The notes beneath the pieces were generated by a model. It ran no database searches and had not been told where the DNA came from. It saw only the letters and a program-made list of their open reading frames with translations. Positions 35,025 through 43,896 of a stretch of 64,000 nt of DNA are shown here, one piece after another; within the stretch, counting starts at the first letter, position 1, and every line of letters starts with the position of its first letter. The translations under genes were made by a program, and so were the position numbers. Origin of the DNA: Planomonospora sp. ID67723 (lineage in GTDB: Bacteria > Actinomycetota > Actinomycetes > Streptosporangiales > Streptosporangiaceae); NCBI RefSeq assembly GCF_015711605.1, contig NZ_JABTEZ010000002.1, positions 1,550,001 to 1,614,000 on the forward strand, given 5' to 3'.

Positions 35025-35885
35025 ATGACTATCTTGCGCCTGCGTGGCCGTGAGTTCCGGCCCGATGAGTTCGCGATCATGGCGGTGGTCAACCGCACCC
35101 CCGACTCGTTCTTCGACAGGGGGAGGACCTACGGCTTCGAGGCCGCCCTGGAGGCGGTGGACGGGGCCGTCCGCGGCGGTGCGGACATCGTCGACATCGG
35201 CGGCGTCAAGGCGGGCCCCGGTGACGAGGTGGACCCGGCCGAGGAGATCCGCAGGGTGGCCGACCTGGTCGCGGCGGTCCGCGATCGCTATCCCGATCTG
35301 ATCATCAGCGTCGACACCTGGCGGGCCGAGGTCGGCGAGGTCGTGGCCGCGGCGGGCGCCGACCTGCTCAACGACACCTGGGGCGGGGTCGATCCGGCCC
35401 TCGCGCGGGTCGCCGCCGACCATGGCCTCGGCCTGGTCTGCGCGCACGCCGGACGCGTCGCCCCGCGCACCCGTCCGCACCGCATCGCCTACGACGACGT
35501 GGTGGCCGACGTCATCGGCTACACCACCGAGCTGGCCGAGCGGGCGGCCGCCGCCGGGGTCCCCCGCGAGTCGATCCTCATCGACCCGGCGCACGACTTC
35601 GGCAAGAACACCTACCACTCCCTGGAGGTCAGCCGCCGCCTCGGCGAGATGACCGCCACCGGCTGGCCGGTTCTGGTCGCGGTCTCCAACAAGGATTTCG
35701 TCGGCGAGACCCTCGGCGGCCTGCCGGTCGACGAGCGTCACGCCGGTACCATGGCCACTCTCGCCGTGTCCGCGTGGCAGGGCGCCCGGGTGTTCCGGGT
35801 CCACGACGCGGCCTCGGCCCGTACGGCCCTCGCCGCCGTCGCCCGTCTCCGCGGGCTCTCCGAAGAGAGGACGACCGTTGCCTGA
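35025..35885 (+). CDS. folP2: Dihydropteroate synthase-like protein (FolP2 type)
   Basis: 286 aa. DHPS family marks: AIMAVVNRTPDSFFDRGRT, VDIGGVKAGPG, VDTWRAEV, LLNDTWGG and LIDPAHDFGKNT. The conserved pterin-binding region is altered relative to FolP1 (NRTPDSF for NVTPDSF, WGG for SGG), as in actinobacterial FolP2, which in mycobacteria lacks DHPS activity. Its true reaction is unsettled. Its 3' end overlaps the trkA gene by 8 bases. Confidence 0.85.
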   Translation: MTILRLRGREFRPDEFAIMAVVNRTPDSFFDRGRTYGFEAALEAVDGAVRGGADIVDIGGVKAGPGDEVDPAEEIRRVADLVAAVRDRYPDLIISVDTWRAEVGEVVAAAGADLLNDTWGGVDPALARVAADHGLGLVCAHAGRVAPRTRPHRIAYDDVVADVIGYTTELAERAAAAGVPRESILIDPAHDFGKNTYHSLEVSRRLGEMTATGWPVLVAVSNKDFVGETLGGLPVDERHAGTMATLAVSAWQGARVFRVHDAASARTALAAVARLRGLSEERTTVA

Positions 35886-36540
35886 CGCCAGGAACGATCC
35901 CGTCGTGGTGATCGGGCTGGGCCGGTTCGGCAGCTCGCTCGCGGCGGAGCTGGTACGCCGGGGCACCGAGGTGCTCGCCATCGACCACCGGCCCAAGGTG
36001 GTCCAGAGCATGGCGGGAAGGCTCACCCACGTGGTCGCGGCCGACTCCACCGACCTGGAGGCGCTGAACCAGCTCGGTGTGCCGGACTTCTACCGGGCCG
36101 TGGTCGCCATCGGCACGGACATCGAGTCCAGCATCCTGACCACCTCCCTGCTGGTGGAGCTGGAGATCGAGGACGTCTGGGCCAAGGCCATCAGCCGCGA
36201 CCACGGCCGGATCCTGGAGCGGGTCGGCGCCCACCACGTGATCCTCCCCGAGCACGACATGGGGGAACGGGTGGCGCACCTGCTCAACGGGCGGATGCTC
36301 GACTACATGGAGGTCGACGAGAACTACGCGCTGGTCAAGACCCGCCCGCCGCGCGACTACATCGGGGTCCCGCTCGGGGAGACCAACCTGCGCCGCAAGT
36401 ACGGCGTGACGGTGGTCTGCGTCAAAGGACAGGGCGAGGAGTTCACCTACGCCGGGGCGGACACCGTCCTCGGCTACGGCGACGTGATCATCATCGCGGG
36501 GAAGATCGAGCAGGTCGAGCGCTTCGCCGAGCTGCCCTGA
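35878..36540 (+). CDS. Potassium-channel regulatory protein, TrkA/KtrA family
   Basis: 220 aa from a TTG start with GAGAGG upstream, overlapping folP2 by 8 bases. RCK_N Rossmann domain: VVVIGLGRFGSSLAAELV, VVAADSTDLEALNQLGV; RCK_C from about 140: LVKTRPPRDYIGVPLGETNLR. It binds nucleotides and gates a K+ transporter; no trkH/ktrB gene adjoins it, so the partner is elsewhere. Confidence 0.87.
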   Translation: MPDARNDPVVVIGLGRFGSSLAAELVRRGTEVLAIDHRPKVVQSMAGRLTHVVAADSTDLEALNQLGVPDFYRAVVAIGTDIESSILTTSLLVELEIEDVWAKAISRDHGRILERVGAHHVILPEHDMGERVAHLLNGRMLDYMEVDENYALVKTRPPRDYIGVPLGETNLRRKYGVTVVCVKGQGEEFTYAGADTVLGYGDVIIIAGKIEQVERFAELP

Positions 36541-36550
36541 CGGGGCGGGG

Positions 36551-36582
36551 CCGTGCGGACAGAAGACCGTGCGGACAGAAGA
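36551..36582 (+). repeat. Perfect 16-base tandem duplication
   Basis: CCGTGCGGACAGAAGA occurs twice in direct succession, right after the trkA stop and before two hairpins. It looks like a recent slippage duplication in non-coding DNA. Confidence 0.85.
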
Positions 36583-36591
36583 CGGACAGGA

Positions 36592-36624
36592 CCGGGCCAC
36601 CCGCGGGGGGAACGGGTGGCCCGG
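36592..36624. terminator. Strong hairpin terminator
   Basis: CCGGGCCACCCG pairs perfectly with CGGGTGGCCCGG (12 bp, nine-base loop) between convergent trkA and the secreted subtilase. Confidence 0.8.
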
Positions 36625-36628
36625 CCAG

Positions 36629-36650
36629 GTGAGGCGGGGTGGAGCCTCAC
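36629..36650. terminator. Second hairpin with T/C-rich tail
   Basis: GTGAGGC and GCCTCAC (7 bp, eight-base loop) followed on the plus strand by ACTTCTTCC; backs up the preceding terminator. Confidence 0.6.
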
Positions 36651-36682
36651 TTCTTCCGGAGGTCTCCGGGTTCTCCGAAGGG

Positions 36683-38455
36683 TTACTGAGCGGTGATCCT
36701 CACGTCGTCGACTCCGGCCTCGACCAGGCTGGCGCCTGAGGCGTCGGCGGCGTCCACCACGATGCGGACGGTCTGGCCGGCGTGGCCCGAGACGTTCGCG
36801 GTTGCGGTGGCGTAGGCGGCGGCCCGGTTGGACGCCGCGCCCCGCTGGTCCAGCACGGTCGTGGTGGTCGTGCCGACCACGCGGACCCGGATGTAGTCGG
36901 CGCTGCTGGCGTTGGTGAGGTGGCCGAGATACCACGAGAACGACAGCGTGAGCGTGCCGCTCGCGGGAAGCGTGATGGCCGGTGACTGGGCGCTCGTCAC
37001 GCCGCCGTCGATGTCGCCGGCTCCCACGCTCGACCCGGCCGCGGCACCGGTGACCAGGGCGTTGCTCCCGCTGGGCGTGGTCCCCGGCTGCATCACCGTG
37101 CCGCCGTTGGTCGTCTGCCCGGGGTCACCGCGCTCGAAGCGGCCCGTGGACGCGGTGTCGGAGCCGCCCGGGTTGACCGTCCAGCCGCGGTCGGCCTCGA
37201 AGTCGTCGGAGTAGACCACGGTCGGGTCGGGGCCGCCGCCGCCCCCTCCGACGAACAGCAGCCGGTTGGGGGAGCCGGCGCCGGGATTGCTCACCACGCC
37301 GGTGGTCGCGGCGGTGACCATCGCGTCGCGGACCTGCGCCGGGGTGGACGACGGGCCGGCGTTCAGCAGCAGGGCCGCGGCCCCCGCGACGTGCGGGGAG
37401 GCCATCGAGGTGCCGCTGATGGTGTTGGAGGCCGTGTCGCCGTTGTGCCAGGCCGAGGTGATGGACGAGCCGGGGGCGAACAGGTCCAGGCAGGTGCCGT
37501 AGTTGGAGAAGGAGGAGCGCGCGTCGGTGTTGGTGGTGGCGCCTACGGTGATCGCCTCGGCGACCCGGGCGGGGGAGCGCGTGCAGGCGTCGGTGTTCTC
37601 GTTGCCCGCGGCCAGCGCGTAGACGACGCCGGAGTTGATGGAGTTGCGCACGGAGGTGTCCAGCGCGGCGCTCGCACCTCCGCCCAGGCTCATGTTGGCC
37701 ACGGCGGGTTTGACCGCGTTGGCCGTCACCCAGTCCACGCCCTCGATGATGATCGAGGTGGAGGTGGTGCTGCCGCAGCCGAACACCCGCACGCCGACGA
37801 GCGTGACGGCCTTGGCGATGCCGTACTGGCTTCCGCCGACCGTGCCCGAGACGTGGGTGCCGTGGCCGTTGCAGTCGGCCACGTCGTTGTCGTCGTCGTA
37901 GACGTCGCGGCCGTTCTGCGCCCGCCCGCCGAAGTCGGAGTGGCTGATCCGGATTCCGGTGTCGATGATGTAGGCGCGCACGCCCGAGCCGTTGTTCGGC
38001 GGGGTGTAGTTGCCGTCCAGCGGCAGGTTGCGCTGGTCGACCCGGTCCAGACCCCACGACGCGACGGCCTGCGCCACGCTCTGCCGCGCGGGCTGCTCGA
38101 TCAGGCTGAACTCCTGGTCCTGCTCGACGTAGGCCACGTCGGAGCGGGCCGCGACGGCCCGGGCCTGCGCCTCGGTCGCCTTCATGGCGAAGCCGTTGAG
38201 GGCGCGCTGGTAGACGGCGCTCACCGAGGCGCCCTCGGCGTCGGCGACCTCGCGCGCCCTGCGGTCCCGGTCGGCGCGGGTGAGCTGGCCCTTGAGGACC
38301 ACGATGTAGCTGCCGGCGACGGCGGTGGGGCTGTCGGCGGCCGTGATCGCGCCCTGGGGCGCGGGGTCGGCGGAGGAGGGCTGGGCCGTCCCGAGGACGA
38401 GCGCCAGCGCCGCGGCCGTGAGTCCGGTTAATCGGGCGGGGGAGATCCTGCTCAT
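36683..38455 (-). CDS. Secreted subtilisin-like (S8) protease with C-terminal beta domain
   Basis: 590 aa from MSRISPARL with AGGAGG upstream. A signal peptide covers residues 1-29, an I9 propeptide about 47-118 (YIVVLKG ... ALNGFAMKATEAQA). Peptidase: D165 in AYIIDTGIRISH, H198 in NGHGTHVSG, N285 in ALAAGNENT, S350 in SGTSMASPHVAG, proteinase K-like. After a Gly stretch near 420, residues 430-590 (SDDFEADRGWTVNPGGSDTAS ... VEAGVDDVRI) form a beta-sandwich accessory domain for substrate or wall binding. Confidence 0.93.
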   Translation of the reverse strand: MSRISPARLTGLTAAALALVLGTAQPSSADPAPQGAITAADSPTAVAGSYIVVLKGQLTRADRDRRAREVADAEGASVSAVYQRALNGFAMKATEAQARAVAARSDVAYVEQDQEFSLIEQPARQSVAQAVASWGLDRVDQRNLPLDGNYTPPNNGSGVRAYIIDTGIRISHSDFGGRAQNGRDVYDDDNDVADCNGHGTHVSGTVGGSQYGIAKAVTLVGVRVFGCGSTTSTSIIIEGVDWVTANAVKPAVANMSLGGGASAALDTSVRNSINSGVVYALAAGNENTDACTRSPARVAEAITVGATTNTDARSSFSNYGTCLDLFAPGSSITSAWHNGDTASNTISGTSMASPHVAGAAALLLNAGPSSTPAQVRDAMVTAATTGVVSNPGAGSPNRLLFVGGGGGGPDPTVVYSDDFEADRGWTVNPGGSDTASTGRFERGDPGQTTNGGTVMQPGTTPSGSNALVTGAAAGSSVGAGDIDGGVTSAQSPAITLPASGTLTLSFSWYLGHLTNASSADYIRVRVVGTTTTTVLDQRGAASNRAAAYATATANVSGHAGQTVRIVVDAADASGASLVEAGVDDVRITAQ

Positions 38456-38635
38456 GATGACGATCCTCCTGGTGGGGGGTGAATCCGGAGCCCTCGTAGG
38501 GTGTTCCGGACGGAGGTGAGCGCCCTTATCGTGAACCGCCACGATTTTTGCTGCAATATCCTGACTGACGTAAATTTATTTGTTACATACTCCGTTCCGG
38601 ACAGAGGCGTGGACGTAACGGCGTGCGCCGGCTGC

Positions 38636-40054
38636 TCAGCCGTAGATGACCGAGAGGAAGCGGATCAGGACCGCCTCCCGCCGGTCGGCGGGCAGCGCGT
38701 CGAGCACCGCGTTGACCACCGCCATCTCCGGCTGGCCCGAGCCGTTCAGGTCCACCCCGACCGAGGCCGCCAGCTCGCCGAAGGCCGCGTCGTCCAGCGC
38801 CTCCAGGTCCAGCTCCGCCACCAGCTCCACCAGCCCTTCCGGCAACTCGGCCGGTCCCCGCTCCCGGGCGGCCGCGGCCGATTCCGCGATCACCTCCAGC
38901 ATCGCCTCCACGCCGCCCAGCGTCACCCCGGTCACGGTGATGTGGATGTTGGCCGGGATGCCGGCGTAGGACAACTGCGGCTGCAGGAACCAGCCGCGCC
39001 TCCTGGCCTCGTCCGAGAGCACGAACACGTCGATCTCATCGGAGGTGAAGGCGACCAGCGACGACTCGGGCTCGCCGAGCACCCGCAGGCCGCCGATCGC
39101 GGCGACGCCCTCGCGCAGGCGGCGGGCGGCCGCCAGGGTGGTGCGGCCCAGCTCCAGGTAGCCCTCCCGGCCGAGGGCCTGCAGGGTCGCCCAGGCGCCG
39201 CCGAGCGGGCCGGCGGACTTGGAGCTCTGCACGGTGGCGTTGATCACGGTGTAGCCCGGCCACGACGCCGACGCGAAGTAGGCGGCGCGGCGCAGCGCGG
39301 GGTCGGCGAAGAGCACGACCGAGGCGCCCTTGGGGGAGTAGCCGAACTTGTGCAGGTCGCAGGAGATGGAGGTGACCCCCCGCACCGACAGGTCGAACGG
39401 CGGGATCTCGGCGCCGGCCTCGCGCAGCCAGGGCAGCAGCCATCCGCCCACGCACGCGTCCACGTGGCAGAGCACGCCGCGCGCCGAGGCGGCCGCGGCG
39501 ATCGCCTCGACCGGGTCCATCACCCCCTGCGGGTAGGAGGGCGCCGAGGCGACCACCAGGACCGTGTCGCCGGTGATGGCGTCCTCCACCGCGGCGGCGT
39601 CCGCCCGGAAGGTCACCGGGTCCACCGGCACCGCGTCCACCACCACCCCGAGATAGTGCGCGGCCTTGTGGAAGGCCGGGTGGGCGGTGACCGGCACCAC
39701 CATCCGGGGACGGCCCGCGACCGGGCGGGAGTCGCGCGCCGCCTTCACCGCCAGCATGATCGACTCGGTGCCGCCGCTGGTGAAGATCCCGGTGCCGCCG
39801 CCGAGCAGGTCCGCGACCGCGCCGACGACCTGCCGCTCCATCTCCACCACGCTGGGGAAGGCCGTCGGGTCGAGCGTGTTGACCTCCAGCATCTCGACAT
39901 AGGCCCGCGTCGCCGCCTCGTGCACCTCCGGGCGGCCGGTGTCGTAGACGTAGGCGGTCACCCTGCCTCCCCGCACCGGCAGGTCGGCCTCCTTCAGCCG
40001 GGCGATCTCCGTCAGCAGCTCGCCGGCGTCGCGGCCCTTGTCGGGCAGGTTCAT
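38636..40054 (-). CDS. PLP-dependent decarboxylase/lyase (sphingosine-1-phosphate lyase or GAD-like, group II)
   Basis: 472 aa. PLP contacts: FTSGGTESIMLAV, HVDACVGG, and the Schiff-base lysine K236 in SCDLHKFGYSPKG. The order and the TAHPAFHKAA segment are closest to the S1P lyase/tyrosine decarboxylase branch. Residues 410-472 are an extra Leu/Ala-rich C-terminal part not needed for catalysis. The likely substrate is an amino acid or a phospho-amino alcohol. A palindrome about 190 bases upstream may be its operator. Confidence 0.83.
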   Translation of the reverse strand: MNLPDKGRDAGELLTEIARLKEADLPVRGGRVTAYVYDTGRPEVHEAATRAYVEMLEVNTLDPTAFPSVVEMERQVVGAVADLLGGGTGIFTSGGTESIMLAVKAARDSRPVAGRPRMVVPVTAHPAFHKAAHYLGVVVDAVPVDPVTFRADAAAVEDAITGDTVLVVASAPSYPQGVMDPVEAIAAAASARGVLCHVDACVGGWLLPWLREAGAEIPPFDLSVRGVTSISCDLHKFGYSPKGASVVLFADPALRRAAYFASASWPGYTVINATVQSSKSAGPLGGAWATLQALGREGYLELGRTTLAAARRLREGVAAIGGLRVLGEPESSLVAFTSDEIDVFVLSDEARRRGWFLQPQLSYAGIPANIHITVTGVTLGGVEAMLEVIAESAAAARERGPAELPEGLVELVAELDLEALDDAAFGELAASVGVDLNGSGQPEMAVVNAVLDALPADRREAVLIRFLSVIYG

Positions 40055-40371
40055 GGAGACTCCTTCTGTCGTACGGCTGGGAAGACCCCGGCGCCCACCG
40101 GGCCCGGGCGGGGCGGGCGTCCGCGGCCGGGCGGAGGGCAGGCGATCACCGAGGGCTCCCCGGGAGGAGGGCGGGGCGGGGACGCGAGGCCGAGACGTTC
40201 CCGCCAGGCACGCGACGGAAGTGACAGTATGTCTGCCCTTCCTGCCTAATCAATTGATTGATTGAGATATGTCGGCCATGGGGGTCACGGAATCGCGCCG
40301 GCCCTCTCACCGGGAGGAACGGACGACCGCGGGTTGCCTGAGCGTGGCCGGCCGGCCGGCCGGTGGGGCGG
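40055..40371. other. 317-base gap with palindrome AATCAATTGATT
   Basis: No gene is supported here. Bases 40248-40259 form the perfect 12-base palindrome AATCAATTGATT, extended by a further GATTGA, so that TCAATTGATTGATTGA contains overlapping half-sites. It is much AT-richer than its surroundings and lies upstream of the PLP enzyme gene, as a TetR- or MarR-type operator would. The opposite side is the 3' end of a histidine kinase gene. Confidence 0.45.
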
Positions 40372-41847
40372 TCAGGACAGCGGCAGCCGCACCACCGCGC
40401 GCAGGCCGGGGGAGGCGTCCTCCAGATGGACCGCGCCGCCGTGGGCGTTGACCGTCTCGCGGACGATCGCCAGGCCCAGCCCGGCCCCGCCCTCGTCCCG
40501 GCTGCGCGCGCTGTCCAGCCGGGTGAACCGGTCGAAGACCCGCTCCCGGTCGGCCTCGGGGATGCCCGGCCCGTCGTCGGTGACGGTGAGCAGCGCGTCC
40601 GCGCCCTGTGCCCGCAGCTCGACCACCACAGGGGCGGCGGTGTGCCGCAACGCGTTGTCGACCAGGTTGACCAGCACCCGCCCCAGGTCCAGGGCGTCCC
40701 CGGCCACCACGATCGGGTCGCCCGCCCGGGAGCCGTTCCCCGCCGGGTCCCCGGGCCGGGCCGCCGGGCCGCCGCCGATCCTGAACACCACGGCCCCGCC
40801 GTACCGCTCCAGGGTCTGGGGGACCAGATCGTCCAGCCCGACCGGCTCCCTGCGGGCGAGCGCGCCGCCGCGCTCGTCCAGGCGGGCCAGGGCGAGCAGA
40901 TCCTCGGCCAGCCGGGTCAGGCGGGTGGTGTCCTCCAGCACGCCCTCGGCGGTCTCCCGCCAGTCGTCCTGCCCGCCCGGATGGCCGAGCGCCACCTCCA
41001 GTTGGAGCCTGATGCTGGCCAGGGGGCTGCGCAGCTCGTGCGCGGCGTCGGAGACCAGGGCCCGCTGGCGGGCGTCGGCCCGCTCCAGCCGGTCCAGCAT
41101 GGCGTTGAGAGTGGTGGCGAGGCTGTGCACCTCGTCGCGGGACTCGGGGACCGGCAGGCGGCGGGAGCGGGCGGTGCCGGTGATCTCCTCGGCGCCCCGG
41201 CGCAGCGCGGTGATGGGCCGCAGCGTCCGGCCGATGATCACCCAGCTGACCCCGGCGAGCAGCACGAGCAGCAGCGGGGTGCCGACGAACAGCACGTGTC
41301 CCGCGGTGCGGAGGCTGGTCTCGACCTCGCTGAAGGGCCGGGCCGCGATCACCGTCCGCCCCTCGTCGGCGCTGAGCACCCGCACGCGCAGCATGTGCGG
41401 GATCCCGTACGGCCCGCCGTGCAGGAAACGCGCCCGCTTCTCCGCGATCGCCGCCGACCGCTCCGCCGCGTCCAGCAGCGGGACCAGCCGGTCGGTCCCG
41501 GTGGTGGCGTGGGTGATGCGACCGGCGGAGTCGATCACCTGGATCAGGACGCCGTCGGGCGAGGCCAGCTCGTCCGGTACCTGCCCGGCGTCGGCCTGCG
41601 AGACGATCTCCCGGGCCCGCTGGTAGATCGAATCGTCGATCGTGGCGATCAGCGCCTGACCGAGCACCCCGATCATCACGTAGGCCGAGACCGCCAGCGC
41701 CACCGCCAGCACCGCCGAGGCGGCCGCGGTCAGCCGGAAGCGCAGGCTCTTGCGCCGCCACCACCCGGCGGTACGGCGGGCGCCCGCCTCCTTCCGGGGC
41801 CGCCCGGCCGGCCGGAGTCCGGCTCCGGAGCCCGGCTCAGCCTCCAT
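40372..41847 (-). CDS. Two-component sensor histidine kinase (EnvZ/CutS type)
   Basis: 491 aa. Basic N-terminal cytoplasmic tail, TM1 about 38-62, extracytoplasmic sensor about 63-180, TM2 about 183-207, HAMP, then H-box RALVSDAAHELRSPLASIRLQ and ATPase motifs NLVDNALRHT, DDGPGIPEADR and GGAGLGLAIVRE. It senses an envelope signal. It is translated after, and overlaps by 11 bases, the response regulator gene; together they probably control the divergent LolA-like/ABC operon. Confidence 0.92.
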   Translation of the reverse strand: MEAEPGSGAGLRPAGRPRKEAGARRTAGWWRRKSLRFRLTAAASAVLAVALAVSAYVMIGVLGQALIATIDDSIYQRAREIVSQADAGQVPDELASPDGVLIQVIDSAGRITHATTGTDRLVPLLDAAERSAAIAEKRARFLHGGPYGIPHMLRVRVLSADEGRTVIAARPFSEVETSLRTAGHVLFVGTPLLLVLLAGVSWVIIGRTLRPITALRRGAEEITGTARSRRLPVPESRDEVHSLATTLNAMLDRLERADARQRALVSDAAHELRSPLASIRLQLEVALGHPGGQDDWRETAEGVLEDTTRLTRLAEDLLALARLDERGGALARREPVGLDDLVPQTLERYGGAVVFRIGGGPAARPGDPAGNGSRAGDPIVVAGDALDLGRVLVNLVDNALRHTAAPVVVELRAQGADALLTVTDDGPGIPEADRERVFDRFTRLDSARSRDEGGAGLGLAIVRETVNAHGGAVHLEDASPGLRAVVRLPLS

Positions 41848-42511
41848 CGCCGGCCAGCCGGTATCCGGCGCCCCGCACGGTCTGCAGCGCGTTGCGCGAG
41901 AACGGCACGTCGATCTTGCGGCGCAGGTAGCCGACGTAGACCTCGACCACGTTGGGATCGGTGTCGAAGGTGTCCCAGACGTGCTCCAGGATCTCGGTCT
42001 TGGAGACCACCTCGTCGTGCCGGCGCAGCAGGTACTCCAGCAGGGCGAACTCCCGGGGGGTCAGCTCCACCGGGGTCTCCCCCCTGGCCACCCTGCGCCG
42101 GGCCGGGTCCAGGGAGAGGTCCCCGGCCTGCAGCACGGCGGGCCGGCGGCTCCCGCCGCGGCGCAGCAGCGCCCGGAGCCTGGCCACCAGCACCACGTAG
42201 GAGAACGGCTTGGTGAGGTAGTCGTCGGCGCCCAGGTCGAGCCCGTCGGCCATGTCGTACTCGCCGTCCTTGGCCGACAGCATCAGGATCGGCACCCAGT
42301 TCTCCTCGGCGCGCAGCTGCTTGCAGACGTTGTAGCCCGACAGCCTCGGCAGCATGATGTCCAGCACGACCACGTCGTACTCGCCCTGCCTGGCCAGGTG
42401 CAGGCCGTCCTCGCCGTCGTGCGCGAGGTCGACCGCGAACCCCTCGGCCTGCAGCCCGCGCTGGAGCGCCGCGGCCATCCGCCGCTCGTCCTCCACGACG
42501 AGAACCCGCAT
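41837..42511 (-). CDS. OmpR/PhoB-family response regulator
   Basis: 224 aa. Receiver: VVEDERRMAAAL, phosphoacceptor D51 in VVVLDIMLPRL, switch Lys in YLTKPFS. The winged helix from about 125 has LTPREFALLEYLLRR and VEVYVGYLRRKID. It starts with the usual MRVLVVEDE. A set of 11-base-spaced repeats in the divergent promoter is the probable binding site. Confidence 0.94.
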   Translation of the reverse strand: MRVLVVEDERRMAAALQRGLQAEGFAVDLAHDGEDGLHLARQGEYDVVVLDIMLPRLSGYNVCKQLRAEENWVPILMLSAKDGEYDMADGLDLGADDYLTKPFSYVVLVARLRALLRRGGSRRPAVLQAGDLSLDPARRRVARGETPVELTPREFALLEYLLRRHDEVVSKTEILEHVWDTFDTDPNVVEVYVGYLRRKIDVPFSRNALQTVRGAGYRLAGDGG

Positions 42512-42555
42512 CTGTTGCCCCTTTCACCTGACCCGCCCATTGTCGGGCAGCGCGC

Positions 42556-42601
42556 CTGAGACCCGGCTGAGAAGTCTGTGAGCCCTCTCAGTCTGTCTCA
42601 G
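42556..42601. promoter_or_regulatory. Phased direct repeats, probable OmpR-type operator
   Basis: CTGAGA (42556), CTGAGA (42567) and GTGAGC (42578) recur with exact 11-base spacing, one DNA turn, as bound by head-to-tail OmpR/PhoB dimers. CTCAG then occurs inverted at 42587 and 42597. All lie in the 158-base gap between the divergent regulator and LolA-like genes. Confidence 0.65.
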
Positions 42602-42669
42602 CTCCCGCACAGGAGCGTTCACGCAGGCTGCTGGTGAAAGGCAGTGACGGCATACCGTTGAGGAGTGAC

Positions 42670-43896
42670 ATGTCAGAGCAAACACAGCAGCGGCGAGCGC
42701 GTCGAGGGCGCGCCGTGAGGTGGGGCGTACCGATCGCCGCGGTCGCGGTGGTCGCCGGGGCCGTCGGCGCCGGACCCGTCATCGCCGCGGTCCAGGGAGA
42801 TCCGGTGCTGCCCGAGCGCACGGCCGAGCAGCTGCTCGCCGACGCGCTGCAGGCCACGAAGTCCGGTCCGACGCCCATGTCGGGCACCGTCCTGCAGACC
42901 GCCTCCCTCGGCGTTCCGGGGCTGCCGGAGGTGTCGTCGGGGATGGGCGGCACCTCGCCCGCCGCCCTGCTCACCGGCTCCCACGAGCTCAAGGTCTGGT
43001 ACGGCGGCGACGAACGGCTCCGCCTCGCGATGCCCGGCCGGATGAGCGAGACCGACCTGATCGTCAACGGCGACCAGGCCTGGCTCTGGGAGAGCGACTC
43101 CAGCACGGCCACCCGGATCAAGGACACCGGCGAGGCCGCCGGGCACGCGTCCGGGAAGGGGCCGGGGCACGAGTCGGGGCACGAGTCGGGGCACCCCGAG
43201 GCCCTGCCCACGGCGGCCACGCCGCAGCAGATCGCCAAGGAGGTGCTCCAGCGGGCCGACGCCGACACCGCCGTCGGCGTGAGCTCCAGCGAGAAGGTCG
43301 CCGGGCGTGACGCCTACCAGCTCACCCTTGCCCCCAAGGACGCTTCGTCCCTGGTCAAGGAGGTCAAGCTGGCCCTCGACGGGGAGACCTTCGTCCCGCT
43401 GAGGGTCCAGGTCTACGCCAAGAGCGCGGCGGAACCCGCCTTCGAGGTCGGCTTCACCTCGGTGAGCTTCACCCCGCCCGCCCCGGAGAACTTCACCTTC
43501 ACCCCGCCGCCCGGCGCCAAGGTGAAGGAGCAGTCGCTGGACGAGCTCGCCAAGGGCCTGGGGGCCGATCCGCAGGCCCGGCAGGAGAAGGGCGGGAAGA
43601 TCGCCGAGGGCATGCGGACCGTCGGCAAGGGCTGGACCGCGGTCGCGGTGCTCCCCTTCTCCGCGCAGGACCTCAAGGGCCTGGCCCCGCAGGGGCAGAC
43701 GGGTGAGGAGGCCGGGTCCCCCGAGGCCCAGGCGGTGACCGACGCCCTGCTGAAGTCCGCCACCCCGGTCAGCGGGCCGTGGGGCAGCGGCAAGGTCGTC
43801 CGGACCAAGCTGGTCTCCGCGCTGCTGACCGACGACGGGCGCCTGCTCTTCGGCGCGGTCACCCCGGAGAAGCTGACCGAGGTGGCCGGGCGGTGA
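42670..43896 (+). CDS. LolA/LppX-like secreted or membrane-anchored carrier protein (DUF2092-type)
   Basis: 408 aa from MSEQTQQRR with GGAG upstream. An N-terminal signal anchor spans about residues 20-40 (WGVPIAAVAVVAGAVGAG). The exported part has repeated beta-strand patterns of the LolA fold: ELKVWYGGDERLRLAM, SETDLIVNGDQAWLWESDSSTATR, and AGRDAYQLTLAPKD, EVKLALDGETFVPLRVQVY. A His/Gly/Ser insert (GHESGHESGH near 170-182) could bind metal. It is coupled to an ABC exporter by a 4-base overlap, so it may act as extracytoplasmic partner or sensor for it. Confidence 0.82.
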   Translation: MSEQTQQRRARRGRAVRWGVPIAAVAVVAGAVGAGPVIAAVQGDPVLPERTAEQLLADALQATKSGPTPMSGTVLQTASLGVPGLPEVSSGMGGTSPAALLTGSHELKVWYGGDERLRLAMPGRMSETDLIVNGDQAWLWESDSSTATRIKDTGEAAGHASGKGPGHESGHESGHPEALPTAATPQQIAKEVLQRADADTAVGVSSSEKVAGRDAYQLTLAPKDASSLVKEVKLALDGETFVPLRVQVYAKSAAEPAFEVGFTSVSFTPPAPENFTFTPPPGAKVKEQSLDELAKGLGADPQARQEKGGKIAEGMRTVGKGWTAVAVLPFSAQDLKGLAPQGQTGEEAGSPEAQAVTDALLKSATPVSGPWGSGKVVRTKLVSALLTDDGRLLFGAVTPEKLTEVAGR

